Source of the DNA: Artemia franciscana
Lineage: Eukaryota; Arthropoda; Branchiopoda; Anostraca; Artemiidae
Direction: 5' to 3'
DNA length: 64,000 bases
NCBI RefSeq assembly: GCF_032884065.1
Contig: NC_088865.1
Coordinates: 49,430,176-49,494,175 of the forward strand
Part shown: positions 37,570 through 48,399 of the stretch, one piece after another
How the letters are laid out: each line of letters opens with the position of its first letter
Numbering within the stretch: the stretch's first letter is position 1
Position numbers and translations under genes: made by a program
Notes under the pieces: generated by a model
What the model was told of the DNA's origin: nothing
Database searches by the model: none
Seen by the model: only the letters and a program-made list of their open reading frames with translations

Positions 37570-38034
37570 GCAAACACGAATAAGAACGAGTTGAAGTGTT
37601 TGAACGAAAAAGGAAAGATTACACCTCAACTATATTATAAGTGCTTGATGTGCAGTTCCTCGTGTTCTGTATTATATGGACTTCCAAAGATCAATAAGCC
37701 GAATTTGTCATTACGACCAATTGTTTCTAGTAAAAGGTCACCGACAAGTATTCTGAGTAAGTGGTTATTGTCGTTCTGTAAACCACTTTGTCGACGTAAA
37801 TTTCTTATATTAAAATTCTTCCAAATTATTTCAAAAACTAAAAGAAGTGGAAATTTCTTCAAGTTCTTTGATACCAAGGTTCAGCATCGTATCAATGCAC
37901 ACAAATATGCGGAGGCAGCTGAAATTCTACTTGATAGAAAGTTTTTAAGAGATTTGGACTTGATTAGTGGCAAAACAGAATTGAAAGTCTGCGTAATTAT
38001 GAATTTTGTAAGGTAGGGCAATAAGTTCTCTTAT

Positions 38035-38090
<56 letters not shown>

Positions 38091-38310
38091 AAATGGCTTA
38101 CCTTTGAGGGCCCCTTTAAGTCCATTATTAGCAAACATTTTTGTGGAATTGAAACAATTGCGTTAGATATGTATTTCTTAAAACGTAGCTTCTGGGGTTT
38201 TTATATGGATGACAGAATTTCAGAATGGAATAATGTGGAGGAGGAATTAAAAGATTTCTGGAACATCTTATTTATTTCGCGTCCGCATATCCGTTTGTAG
38301 GTAATGCGAG
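37570..38310 (+). pseudogene. Penelope-like element reverse transcriptase relic
   Basis: The frame from 37591 contains KGKITPQLYYKCL, VLYGLPKINKPNLSLRPIVS and SKRSPTSILSKWLLSFCKPL, the hallmark PLE RT block (YGLPKIHKPN-x-PLRPIVSS). After a 48-bp poly(T), 38.10-38.30 kb gives APLSPLLANIFVELK, a frameshift, and FWGFYMDD, the catalytic box with methionine in place of valine. DFWNILFISRPHIRL follows. The copy is frameshifted, poly(T)-interrupted and lacks its endonuclease end. It is a different copy from the GIY-YIG relic 10 kb upstream. Confidence 0.88.
38037..38084 (+). repeat. Poly(T) tract, 48 bp, inside the RT relic
   Basis: Uninterrupted T run splitting the Penelope-like RT sequence. It could be the poly(A) tail of a minus-strand retroposon whose body is gone, or a simple expansion. 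Confidence 0.95.
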
Positions 38311-38398
38311 TAGACATCGCCTGTCTTTTCATTAAAAATATTTTTTGAGAGATGGATGCTTTCACAATGTCTACCCCTCCCGCCTCCCGAATCTATTT

Positions 38399-38854
38399 TC
38401 AAAGAAGTGCCCGAATCTTGCTAACAGAGGACTGTGCTATCTCTACTGGATCCTTGATATTACTATCACTTGTAAAAGAATTGAAAGGGTCTCCAAACTC
38501 AGCTCTAAGAACATTAATATTGCGCGAAGTGGTATCGGACAGATAAAAATCGAGTAAAACAGGGTGTGAGTCGGCCCTTTTTTGTCTTGGTTCCCCCATA
38601 TGACTCTCACTGCGAGGGGCGGGTACTTGATCTCTTATTCGCCTCTCGACCTCGCCAGATGGCGCATGATTTAATGGATTGTCTAAGAATTCTGCGTCGA
38701 GGCAAAGATCCCTGACTACAGGGTCTAGATCAAAGTTGGGAGAAAGTATACTAATGCGGCTCACTATTGCGCTATAACCCCCCTCACGTTCACTCTCCAC
38801 TGGGGTTGTACACGATTTTTCAGGAAATTCTGAAGGGTACGATATATTCTCCAT
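38399..38854 (-). CDS. Unrecognised 151-residue ORF
   Basis: The longest non-repetitive frame in the window outside the known relics: ATG at 38854, TGA at 38399, no introns needed. The peptide starts MENISYPSEFPEKSCTTPVE, is acidic in its first half (NFDLDPVVRDLCLDAEFLDN) and basic in the middle (RRIRDQVPAPRSESHMGEPR). It ends with a mixed segment including FYLSDTTSRNINVLRAEFGD. Amino-acid composition is balanced, unlike the low-complexity frames around it. I recognise no domain, signal peptide or membrane segment. It could be the N-terminal (Gag-like) protein of a retroelement, a captured gene fragment or a real intronless gene. Confidence 0.4.
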   Translation of the reverse strand: MENISYPSEFPEKSCTTPVESEREGGYSAIVSRISILSPNFDLDPVVRDLCLDAEFLDNPLNHAPSGEVERRIRDQVPAPRSESHMGEPRQKRADSHPVLLDFYLSDTTSRNINVLRAEFGDPFNSFTSDSNIKDPVEIAQSSVSKIRALL

Positions 38855-38879
38855 GTACGCTTCTTATGTACCTGGTAAT

Positions 38880-41430
38880 GCCGCTATGTGAACCTAAAAA
38901 ATAATAAGAGCTTATTAGCCCATTTAAACACTTTTGATATTGTCCTGTGAAAGAATTTATATTAGACTAAAAACAGGATATATCATACTTAAGAGTAAGC
39001 TTTCAGAGCTAGTAGGACCACACTCCTACCTAATGCTTTATTGACCAAAAATGTTTCCATAAATGAACCCCCAAAAGTGACCCTTCAGATATATTGAAAC
39101 CACACTACTAGTTTAGAATTTAATGACCATACATGTACTCCCAAAGCTACTTTTTGGAACCATAGCTCCCAACACTACCAGTTAAGAATTTAGTACCGGA
39201 AATTACCACATAAATGTTGAGTGGAGTGCGCCCTCTTTACGTTCTGAGTATTATAGTGTTCTAAAGACTCTTAGAAACTCACTGATGCGGAGGTTGTGTC
39301 CATTGTTGGAGCTCCAAAGATATCAGCGAGCAGATAGTTAATCGATGCTGGGACATTATCATGAATTTAAGCTGTGAAAATAGTATGTTATTAATCTAAG
39401 GGCCAGTGGCTCCTCAGACCCTTTAAAGCTAACGAGCCAGGGGGTCCTTTATTAAACTAAAGAGGACTGTGTTATCTTAGCTATTTCTTTTAGGACTGGC
39501 AAGAGCATATCTATTTTCTCTCTATTAACCCCGAAAAGAATAGATTATTTTAGGATGGGGATAATATTACTAAATCCTCTCAGAGGTGGGGGACAAGACC
39601 CCCTAAATCCTAGTTATATCTCCATTTGTTAGTCTGAACAGAAATTTACATTAGCCAGAAAAAGCGGTACGTTTTTACAGCTTCAATAAATAAGCTTTAT
39701 GAAAAAATATATAAAAAATTTACATGGGAGTAGAAGGCTCCACATCATGGGTCTACAAGGAGAGCGTAGGTCCCTATGGGCTAGCAGATTTACTGTCATT
39801 TGGCACATGTCTTGAAGCTCCGGCGATTATCTTCGTTGCAGAGGGGAGAAGCACCGGTATACATAATGACTTCAGTCTGAAAGCCTCATAGAATCTTGAG
39901 GGGCCGTGTTTTCATCGCTTTGCCAGGTTGGATCAGCTCCTACTCTCGGTTTCTTAGGGAGAGGAAGCTCGGAATTTTCCTTAAAAAGAAATAAAATCTT
40001 AGATTTTCATGTAGTGAAGAAATACATCTTATGGATATTAGTTTTTTTTTTAAATAAATTTGGCTATTATTCAGCTGCCCCTTGGATTTTATTGCAGGTA
40101 AACCACCTCAATTCATAATTAATTTCATTAAAGAGCGATAAAATAAGGCTGGTACATGCCTTAAAATAGCTTCCAAGGACAAGTCCGTAGACCCGTCTCA
40201 TTTTCCAAACCTAATCCCCTTTTTTAAGATAGCAAAAGTAGAATTTTCGGAGAATTAGGTAGTAAAGGTTCAAATAATTTTACATTATTCAGCTGCCCCT
40301 TGGATTTTCGTGGATCTTCTACTCATCCCAGGGGAGCGGGCTCCCCTGGGATGAGTAAGCGATTACTTCATCCCAGGGGAGCGGGCTCTCAAATAATTCT
40401 ATATAATTGTCAAAAAAAGGACGTTTGTTTGTCATTTTTGATTACTATAAAGAATTAATATTATCTGCGCCCACATTTAATGCCTAAATAATAGATATTT
40501 GTGTAAGCGTTTTGCACAGAGAATCCATTTTGTTTAGGCTGATATTTTCCAGACGAAAGCAGTTGTTATAATAGCGTCCCTTTTTCAGTAATTATTTAAT
40601 GGTTTGTTTGATATGTGTCTTGCAGTAATTATGGTCTGACCCCAATAGAAGGCAGGTGATTACCCAATTGGGAGCTGTCAGGATATGTAACCGTTTAAAG
40701 GATATGTCCGTTTAAAACTGAAGGGAGCTGTCATCCTCAAAGACATAATTTCCAGACTTTTCATCTACATCAAACAAAATGGTTATCTCAAAATTTTGTT
40801 TGGATGTGTTTGTGGAAATGATGGGCGAGGGAGGGGTTATTCGTCCTCCAATCACTTTCTACTATTTAAAAGGACACTAGCCTTTTCAATTTCCGATCGA
40901 ATGAGCCCTTTTTGAAGTTTCCACGACAACTCCTTCGATATGAAATGTCCTAGTCTAAAACAATCCAAAAAATAAATAAATAGTACATTGTGCCTATACC
41001 GTTCTTTACTTAGGAAGCGCTATTGCGCTGCCTATGATGATCTTCTCCTTTAAGTATTGTCGGGAAGTTTTAATTTAATACCCAAATCAATTCTGGAGAT
41101 TGGACACTATTTTGATCATTTGGATGCACAGTTCAAATTTCCGCTTAATACTGTAAGCGGAGTAGTGTAGTAGTAGTAGTGGGAGTAGTTGTATTGGTAG
41201 CATACAAATATTGCCTTTTTGATCATATTTCATGAATTCTACAAATTAATATACTCAGTTATTATTGTGTTTCACCCTTTTGATGATCCGTATGCGCATA
41301 ACGTGTTTTGATTTATTTCAACACTCCCCTCATCATTCTATGAAAGGCTCACCTGAATACCCTTGCTTTTCTTGGGAAATAAAGTTCGAACATACATAGC
41401 ATTCTCAATAACATATACTATGTGTAAATA
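38880..41430. other. Intergenic stretch with palindrome and short duplications
   Basis: No gene supported. Contents: a 36-bp palindrome at 40321-40356, duplicated blocks around it (TTCAGCTGCCCCTTGGATTT at about 40070 and 40290), a single unit of the array family at 40.73-41.05 kb and a (GTA)n-type unit at 41.08-41.39 kb. Confidence 0.55.
40321..40356. repeat. Perfect GC-rich palindrome with a partial third copy
   Basis: ACTCATCCCAGGGGAGC, then GG, then GCTCCCCTGGGATGAGT: perfect 17-bp arms with a 2-base centre. The left arm recurs at 40368-40386 as TTCATCCCAGGGGAGC followed by GGGCTCT. This GC-rich block stands out in AT-rich surroundings. Confidence 0.95.
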
Positions 41431-41439
41431 ATGAACGAA

Positions 41440-42955
41440 TTGCCTAACTTAGCCTACAGCATTTGTCCTGAAGACTCTGGGGAGGTTGACATTCCCAAAT
41501 ACAAAATTACGTGGCCTTTCAACAATGCTGAACAAAATAGCTCTCTTAAAATTTCGATCGAGTATGTTTTGGGGAACGATAGGCTTGGGGGAGGGGACTG
41601 ATTGCCCTCCATTCAATTTTGTGTCTTAAAAAGGGCACTAAAGCTTCCGGCTTCCAATCAAATGAGCTCCATCCGATCCCAAGTTTAAATGACTACTGGT
41701 TTCATAAAAACCTTATATGCCCCGGGCATAACTTATAACCCTTGCCCATGGGCTCTCGGTGATTGTGTTCACACTAAATACACTGTTATGTGATTTTTGG
41801 ACTATTGGAAACAAATGTCTATCTCACAAAGTCAATTGAATGCGTTTTGGGAAAAGAGGACGTCAGGGAGGGGGTCTTGTTGCTCTCCATCATGTTTGAC
41901 TCTTAAAAGGGAACTATAACTATACAATTCCAATCAAATGAGCCTCTTTTAAAGTTCGCAAGACCACCTCTTCCATAAAAACCTTATATTCCCCTGATAC
42001 ATAGCTTGCAACCCTTTTCCCCAGAATCTGGAGGATTCTGTCCACCCCAAATGCCTTATTATATGACTTTTTGGCTATTTTTGAACAAATAGCAATCTCA
42101 AAATTTTTATCGGATGATTTTGTGGAAAATAAGACTTAGGAGGGTGGGTGGTTGTCCTCGATCACTTTGACTCTTAAGAAGGGAAGTAAAACATCTGATT
42201 TCCAATCCAGTGAGCCCCCTCTCGAGTTTATATACCACCCTTTCCGTGGAAACCTTATATGGTCTTGGGGCATAACTTTCAACCCTTGCACTGAGGGCTG
42301 TGGGGGGGGGTGGTTATCCTCAAAATTTTCAGACCCTTCAACTACGCTGAACAAATGGCAATCTCAATATTTTGATTAGATGTGTTTTCGGAATTGACGG
42401 GCGTGGAAGGGGGGCTCGTTGCCCTCCAATCACTTTTGACGATTAAAAAAGTTCGCTTCAATATCCAATCAAATGAGCTTTTTTGAAGTTTCTAAGACAA
42501 CAAATGGTCATCTAAAAATTTCTATCAGATGAATTTCGAGAAAATACGAGTTGGAGGGGTTATCCTCCCTCCCTCACTTTGAATCTTAAAAGTGTACTAG
42601 AACTTCAGATTTCCAATCTTATGAGCCCCTTCCGAAGTTTATACAGCCACCCTTTCAAAAAAACCTTATATGCCCCCAAGGCATAACTTACAACCCTTGC
42701 CCTGGGGGCTATGGGGAGAGGGTTATAATCCTGAAAGACATAATTTTCGGGCATTTTAACTACGCTGAACAAAATGGCTAACTCAGAATTTTGATTGAAT
42801 GTGTTTGGTTAAATGGTTGGCGAAATGGTTAGCTTTGATACGAAGTGCCTTGGTTAAAAAAAAATAATAAATAGATAAATAAATAATACATTGTGGCCAC
42901 ATTGCTCTTTTCTTAGGCAGTGCTATTGTGCTGCCCATGATGTTCCTTACTATGA
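41440..42955 (+). repeat. Tandem array of ~290-bp units, forward orientation
   Basis: About five diverged units. Each has AACAAAAT(G/A)GC, CTCAAAATTTTGAT, a GGCGTGGGAGGGG-like block, GTTGCCCTCCAATCA, TTTTGACTCTTAAAA, TTCCAATC(A/T)AATGAGC, CCACCC(T)TTCC, AACCTTATATGCCCC, GCATAACTTACAACCCTTG and a G-rich block. The array ends at about 42.95 kb. The frames at 42136-42379 are shadows. Confidence 0.85.
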
Positions 42956-43286
42956 ACTGTTTGAAATGGGGATCTCCGATCTTTCCTAACTTTTAAAAGA
43001 TTTGTCGTTGTATAAATTTCCACTTAATTAACTCACATATAAGAACGAATTAATCAGATTTCATTTTCGCTGTCCTTGGTACATTAAATAGAGCCATCAT
43101 AACTGCTGCAACAGCTCAAGGATAATTATAAAGCATTATGTTATTTGCTTATGAATACAAATGACAAAAATTTTCTGTTTAGCTCTGTTGATATGGTGAC
43201 GACGAACATTTTTCGTAGATAAAGCCAATCAGGTGATAAGACTAAACTCAAAGATCTATATTAAAAATGGCAAAAATTTTCCTACC

Positions 43287-43442
43287 ATGGGCAGTGACTT
43301 TCAAGTTGATGAGTGGTTGGAAGAAACCCTGAAAATGTTGGAGGATAGTGATTCAATACCAGGAATAATTGTGGATAAAGGAGTTTTTAATACGCTGGAA
43401 GATGTTATGACGAGAAGTAGTCGAAATAGCTCGATAAATCAA
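43287..43442 (+). CDS. Anoctamin (TMEM16) first coding exon
   Basis: The proposed start is the ATG at 43287 in a strong Kozak context (ACCATGG). No in-frame ATG precedes it, and an in-frame TGA lies upstream at 43197. The exon encodes 52 residues, starting MGSDFQVDEWLEETLKMLED and ending TLEDVMTRSSRNSSINQ, and leaves in phase 0 at donor GTAAGT. The acidic, non-conserved N-terminus alone is not diagnostic. The assignment rests on the phase-0 join to the exon at 48175, which carries the anoctamin dimerisation motif. The 5' edge of the exon (acceptor near 43172 or 43217, or a transcription start) is unresolved. It lies between two inverted tandem arrays. Confidence 0.65.
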
Positions 43443-43734
43443 GTAAGTTTTGTTGGTGTAATTTCTTAGATCACACCACCGTTACTGTCAATTTATAAAC
43501 AAAATTAAAGGTACTTGTGTGTTTTCCCGACCACACTCAAGAAGTGGAGTTAGGTTAATCATAATGAAGTATACCATAATATGATGAAAATACAATACTT
43601 TTGTAACAAGAATATGGAAACTACAAGAGAGGACTATGAAAAACAGGCCGGCCAAGACGCATCAGAGGCAACGCTATAACGTTGTCTATAGTAAAGGCCA
43701 TACTGCTCGAATATTTTATTATTATTTATTATTT

Positions 43735-45540
43735 TTTCCAGAGGCTCTTCACATGGAAGGGATGGTCATATAAACTTTGGAGGGGGCTCATTCGATTGGA
43801 AATCGGAAGTTCTGGTGCCTTTTTAAGAGTCAAAAGTGATCGGAGGGCAGCTAACCCACCACGCCCTTTTCCCCCCCAAATACAATAGATACAAATTTGG
43901 AGATAGCCATTTTGTTAAAAATAATTCAAAGGACAGATAACAAAACTCCGGTACCAACACAGCCCCCCAGGGCCTGAACGTAGGCTTGTAAGTTATGCCC
44001 TGGGGGGTATATATGGTTCTTATGGAAGGGATGATGGTATAAACTTCAGAGAGGGGCTCATTTGAGTGGAAAACATAAGTTCTAGTTCACTTTTTAAAAG
44101 TGAACGGAGGGCATCTACCCACCCTCCCTCACAACGCACAATCTCTTTCCCCCAAATGCATCCTATGAACATTTCGGGATTGCCCGTTTGTTTGAAGTAG
44201 TCCAACGATCAGATAACAAAAACTTCGTTGTCAACATACCCTCCCCGAAGCCCGGAGAAGGGTTGTAACTTATGCCACGGGGCCATATAAGGTTTTTATG
44301 GAAGAGGTGGTCGTGTAAACTTTGAAGGGGACTCAAATGATTGGAAACTGCAAATTTTAATTCCCCTTTTAAGAGTCAAAAGCGATCCGATGGTGACTAG
44401 CTCCCCCTTCCAACCTTGTTTTTTATCAAATGCGTCCAATCTAATTTTTTATATAGCCATTTTGTTCAAAATAGACCAAAGACAATATAAAAAAGCTCCA
44501 GGGATAAAACAGCTCCCCAGAATCTGGAGCAAGTGTTGTACAATGGTCCCTCAGGACATATAAGCTTTTTGTGGGAAAGATTGTCGAATAAACTTCGACG
44601 GAGGCTCATTCGATTGTAAATCCGAATTTCTTGACCCCTTTTACGAGTCAAAAGTGATCGTAGGGCAACCAGCTGCATCTAATCAAAATATTGACATAGC
44701 TGTTTTGTTCAAATAGTTTGAAGATCGAATAATAAAACTCTGGGGTCGACAAAACCCCCCAATCCCGGGGGCAAGTTTTATAGGCTATGCTTTGGGTGCA
44801 TATAAGGCTTTACGTAAGGGAGGGGGATGGCTCATTTGATTTAAAATTGAAATTTCTAGTTACCTTTTTAAGAGTCATCAAAAGTGATTAAAGAGCATAT
44901 ACATCCCCGTCATGCTTTTTCCCCAAATCCATCCGATAAAAATTTTTAAATAGCTATTTTGTTCAAACAGTTCAAATTACTATAACTTAAGGGTTGAGAG
45001 ATCCTCCATAGAACCCAGGAGAAGAATTGTTACTTATGTAAGTTATAAGTTTTTAAAATCGAAAGTGATCAAAAATTAACAAGCCCCCCCCCCCTTCCCC
45101 TTGTCCCTTTTTTCCACAAATGTGTCTTATGAACATTTTGAAATAGCGATTTTGTTCAAAATAGTCCTAAATTCAAATTACTGTAACTTAGGGGCTAAGA
45201 AAATTCTCCCTAGCCCCCAGGGCAAGGATTTTGACTTATGTAAGTTGCCATTAGAATATAAGGTTTTTGCAGAAGGGGTGGTCGAATTAACTTTGATGGG
45301 GGCTCATTCGATCGGAAATTGAAACTTTTAGCTCTTTTTAAGAGTCAAAAGTGATCAATGAGCAATTAGCCCACGCCCCACTTTTACAAAGGGAATCTGG
45401 TCAGAATTTTAAGAAGGCCATTTTGTTTAAAATAGTTTAAAGGCCAAATAGCTATGCTTCCAGGGTTACCCCCCCCCCAACCCCAACCCCGGGGAAAATG
45501 ACGTGGTAACTTCGATTGACGGTACAAGGGCTGTTAGTTA
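43735..45540 (-). repeat. Tandem array of ~290-bp units, inverted orientation
   Basis: Five to six diverged units that are reverse complements of the 41.44-42.96 kb units: GGGGGCTCATTCGATTGGAA, AAGAGTCAAAAGTGAT, AGATAGCCATTTTGTT, TTGTAAGTTATGCCC and CATATAAGGTTTTTATGGAA. They are separated from the forward array by about 780 bp that contains the anoctamin exon. The last units fade out near 45.54 kb. Open frames at 44020-44205, 44466-44678 and 45101-45322 are shadows. Confidence 0.85.
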
Positions 45541-48174
45541 TGCAAGTTGCTTATTGTTACTTTGATACCTTGTTTACTTTTATGCTTATTGTTACTTTGA
45601 TACTTTGTTTACTTTTATGTTTTTTTTACTTTGATTCTTTGGTACTTTGATATTGTTACTTTGACATTAGTTTTGATACTTTGATGAAAGTTTGATGTTG
45701 AAAAAAAAAATCCTATTTTGAAATAAGAAATCATTATAAAACTTGAAATTTTCTTGTAATCAAAAAACTAACAAAACCAACACGAAAAAACTTTCCGAAA
45801 AAGAAGTTTTCTAAAGAAAAGTAAGAAAAAAATGAACAAAGATATTCTGCTACTGAAGCTTAATGAAAACCAAAGCGACATAAATTAAATAAACAATCAT
45901 AGCAAACAAGCATACAATAGGTACCTATATAAATGAGTAAATAAATCTTAAAATGAGTGAAACTTAAGTTGAATATGCAAATCAAGCTTGGAAAAACAAA
46001 AAATCTCTACTAACAGGAGCTTGGGTTTTGCCTCCTTCTCTCACTATAGAAGTCTAAAACTACTGTGTCATAGGCGCTTTACTGAAAACTATGTGTGTCT
46101 TGAACAGTCTTGAAAAGTACAAATAATATGAAACTGAATATGTAATATACAATCCTATTCATTGTTGAAAGATCATCAGTTCAATATTTTACTTCACTGT
46201 AATTTTATTTTCATTTTCAATGCTGCAATAACTGGAAAATGAAATGTTTGTAATATAGCTCGTTTTCAGTGAAGCACCAATTATGTAGTAGGATTTAGAC
46301 TTTTAAAGTTAAGTAAGGGGGCAGTATTCTAACTCTTGTTTATAGTGAAGCTATATTTGTCTTGAATAGTCTTGGAAAGAACTACGTTAATAGAGCTCTT
46401 TACGCTAAAGTTTTTTTTTATTGTTTTAAAAGGTAGAATTGTGACAAAAAGTCAAACTTTAGCGTAAAGAGCGAGGCGTTTCTCTTTTGTTTTTTTATTT
46501 AATTACAGTAAGGCAAGCCAGTATTATGTAGCAACTGACTGCAGAGAAGGCAACTGAGATATGCCCTTTGGAATCTAGCGGGCAAAACCTTACACCCTTT
46601 TCTGTGTATTTGTTTCCATTTTAGACTTGCTCAATGGTTCTCTATCGCTCATAAGTCCTCCTAGAAGCTAAAAATCTGCATAAAAAGTGTATTTTTTTTT
46701 ATAACGTATAATGTGTATACAATATGTGTATATTGTGTATAACGTACACATAGATATGTGTGACGATTTAAAGATTCATCCAAAGTATTCTGAAAATTTG
46801 TAAAGAGTTACAGGCAGGGGCGTAATTTGCTATGGGTCAGAGGAGCACCCCTCCCCCCAACCTGAATTTGGCCCCCCGTCTGAAGTATTGTTTCTTCAAA
46901 AACTTTGTCAAAACTAATATAAGCCTCATAATACAAGAATCAACAGAAACTGATCAGTATTCTTTAGTATATATTTACTTTTATAGCAGTATAAAGTTTC
47001 TTTATAGTACTATAAAGTTTCTTTATAATACTTTTATAGTACTATATAGTACTTCCATGTTACCAAATAGCTCATTTTTCAGTTTTTACTGTCATATTCA
47101 CTTGTTTTGGGAAAATTGGTTCCAAATTTGCCCCCTCCCCCCAAGATTTTGAAAAAATTACGCTACTGGTTTCAGGAGTTGATTTGTAAACGTTTAGTTT
47201 ACATAGCTCATCTACTTTCTTTGAAACATTAAAGAAAGCTGGTCTAGAAAGCAGTAATTGAAGTATGGAATATCTAGATGTAATAAATTGATCCCAAACT
47301 TTAGGAGTCCTAGTATAGACATTTCCTTTCTGAACCACTTCTCTTTAATATTTCATAGAAAATAGTTGAGTAGTAGGTTAATGGTTGCGTAGTGGGTCAA
47401 TGTTGAAAGTTATAGGTCAAAGGCAGAAGCGTTTTGTATGAGTCTTGAAGATCAATAGTTGAGCCGAGGAAAATGAATACCACTTTTGTTTGAGGGTTAA
47501 AGGCTTGAAGCAAGCAAGCTCCAATTTTCTAGGGCTAAAGGGCCGAATTCCATCTGAGTAAAACAATAACCATTTTCTGTGGCAGAGCTTCCAAGCGAAG
47601 TGAGGCTTTCAAGAAAAAAACAGCTGTGCTTAAAAAATACCTTGAAATGGGATTTTGCTCTCTGTTGTTTTTCAACCCTTTAATATTGTGCCTTTATCTA
47701 CTAGAAGATAGTCCTCGAATGTACAGTCAGTACTTGCACTATCTTCGAATTCTTAAGAGGTCCCCTTAATCCCCCCCCCAAAAAATGGGTTTTCCAATAT
47801 TTCCCCAAAACAAACGTCCTTAGGTACATGAACGTCAACAAAAAACTTAACTGTCAACTTGAACTTTCTCGGAAGTTTTGGAGAAGTCATTTTTCTCCAC
47901 GCTATTTTATCGGACAAAATAGCCCCGTTTTTTTTTCCAGGATTAGCCAACTGAATTTTAAAAGTGGCAAAAAAAAGAAAAAAAAATCGTTCTCGACTCC
48001 TTCCAATCTGTGCACGAATATTTTTTTTTTTTAACCTAGTGGATCGACAATTAATTGTCAGGGAAGCATGTAAAGCTTATTATTTGCCTTTCATTGAAAG
48101 TTTGTAAATAGTTAACACGTTGAATTAAAAAGAAAACATTCAATTATTCCATTTATCACTTTGAATATTTTCAG
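45541..48174 (+). other. Anoctamin first intron, distal part
   Basis: Begins with a short array of TACTTTGATA-like motifs (45.56-45.69 kb) and contains a foldback-family fragment at about 46390-46485 with inverted CTCTTTACGCTAAAG motifs. A run of TATAGTACTATA-type motifs lies at 46.98-47.05 kb. The block around 46.82-47.16 kb (GGGGCGTAATTTGC ... AAATTACGC) resembles sequence at 51.77-52.03 and 60.55-60.65 kb, so it is an interspersed repeat. No exon recognised. Confidence 0.55.
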
Positions 48175-48339
48175 TGCCATATTGATGGCTGTTGCTTCCG
48201 TGATGGAAAACGTCGCATTGACATGGTCCTAGCGTACACGGACAAAAGTGTTACAGACGAAATGCATCTCCAAAGAAGATCTGTTTTCGAATCAGAACTG
48301 CAAAAACAAGGTCTAGAGCTGGAGCTGGAAGATTGTGTC
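48175..48339 (+). CDS. Anoctamin exon: start of dimerisation domain
   Basis: A 165-bp exon, phase 0 at both ends, with acceptor TATTTTCAG and donor GTAAGA. The peptide is CHIDGCCFRDGKRRIDMVLA, then YTDKSVTDEMHLQRRSVFES and ELQKQGLELELEDCV. FRDGKRRID-VLAY and RR-FE-EL-K-GLELELED are the diagnostic N-terminal motifs of the anoctamin cytosolic dimerisation region in animal TMEM16 proteins (calcium-activated chloride channels and scramblases). The subfamily looks closest to the ANO3/4/5/6/7 side by feel, but I cannot settle it from this piece. Confidence 0.9.
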
Positions 48340-48399
48340 GTAAGAATACTGAGCCATACATCGTTAGAATAACAGTTCTTTCACACTATGCTGCAGAGC

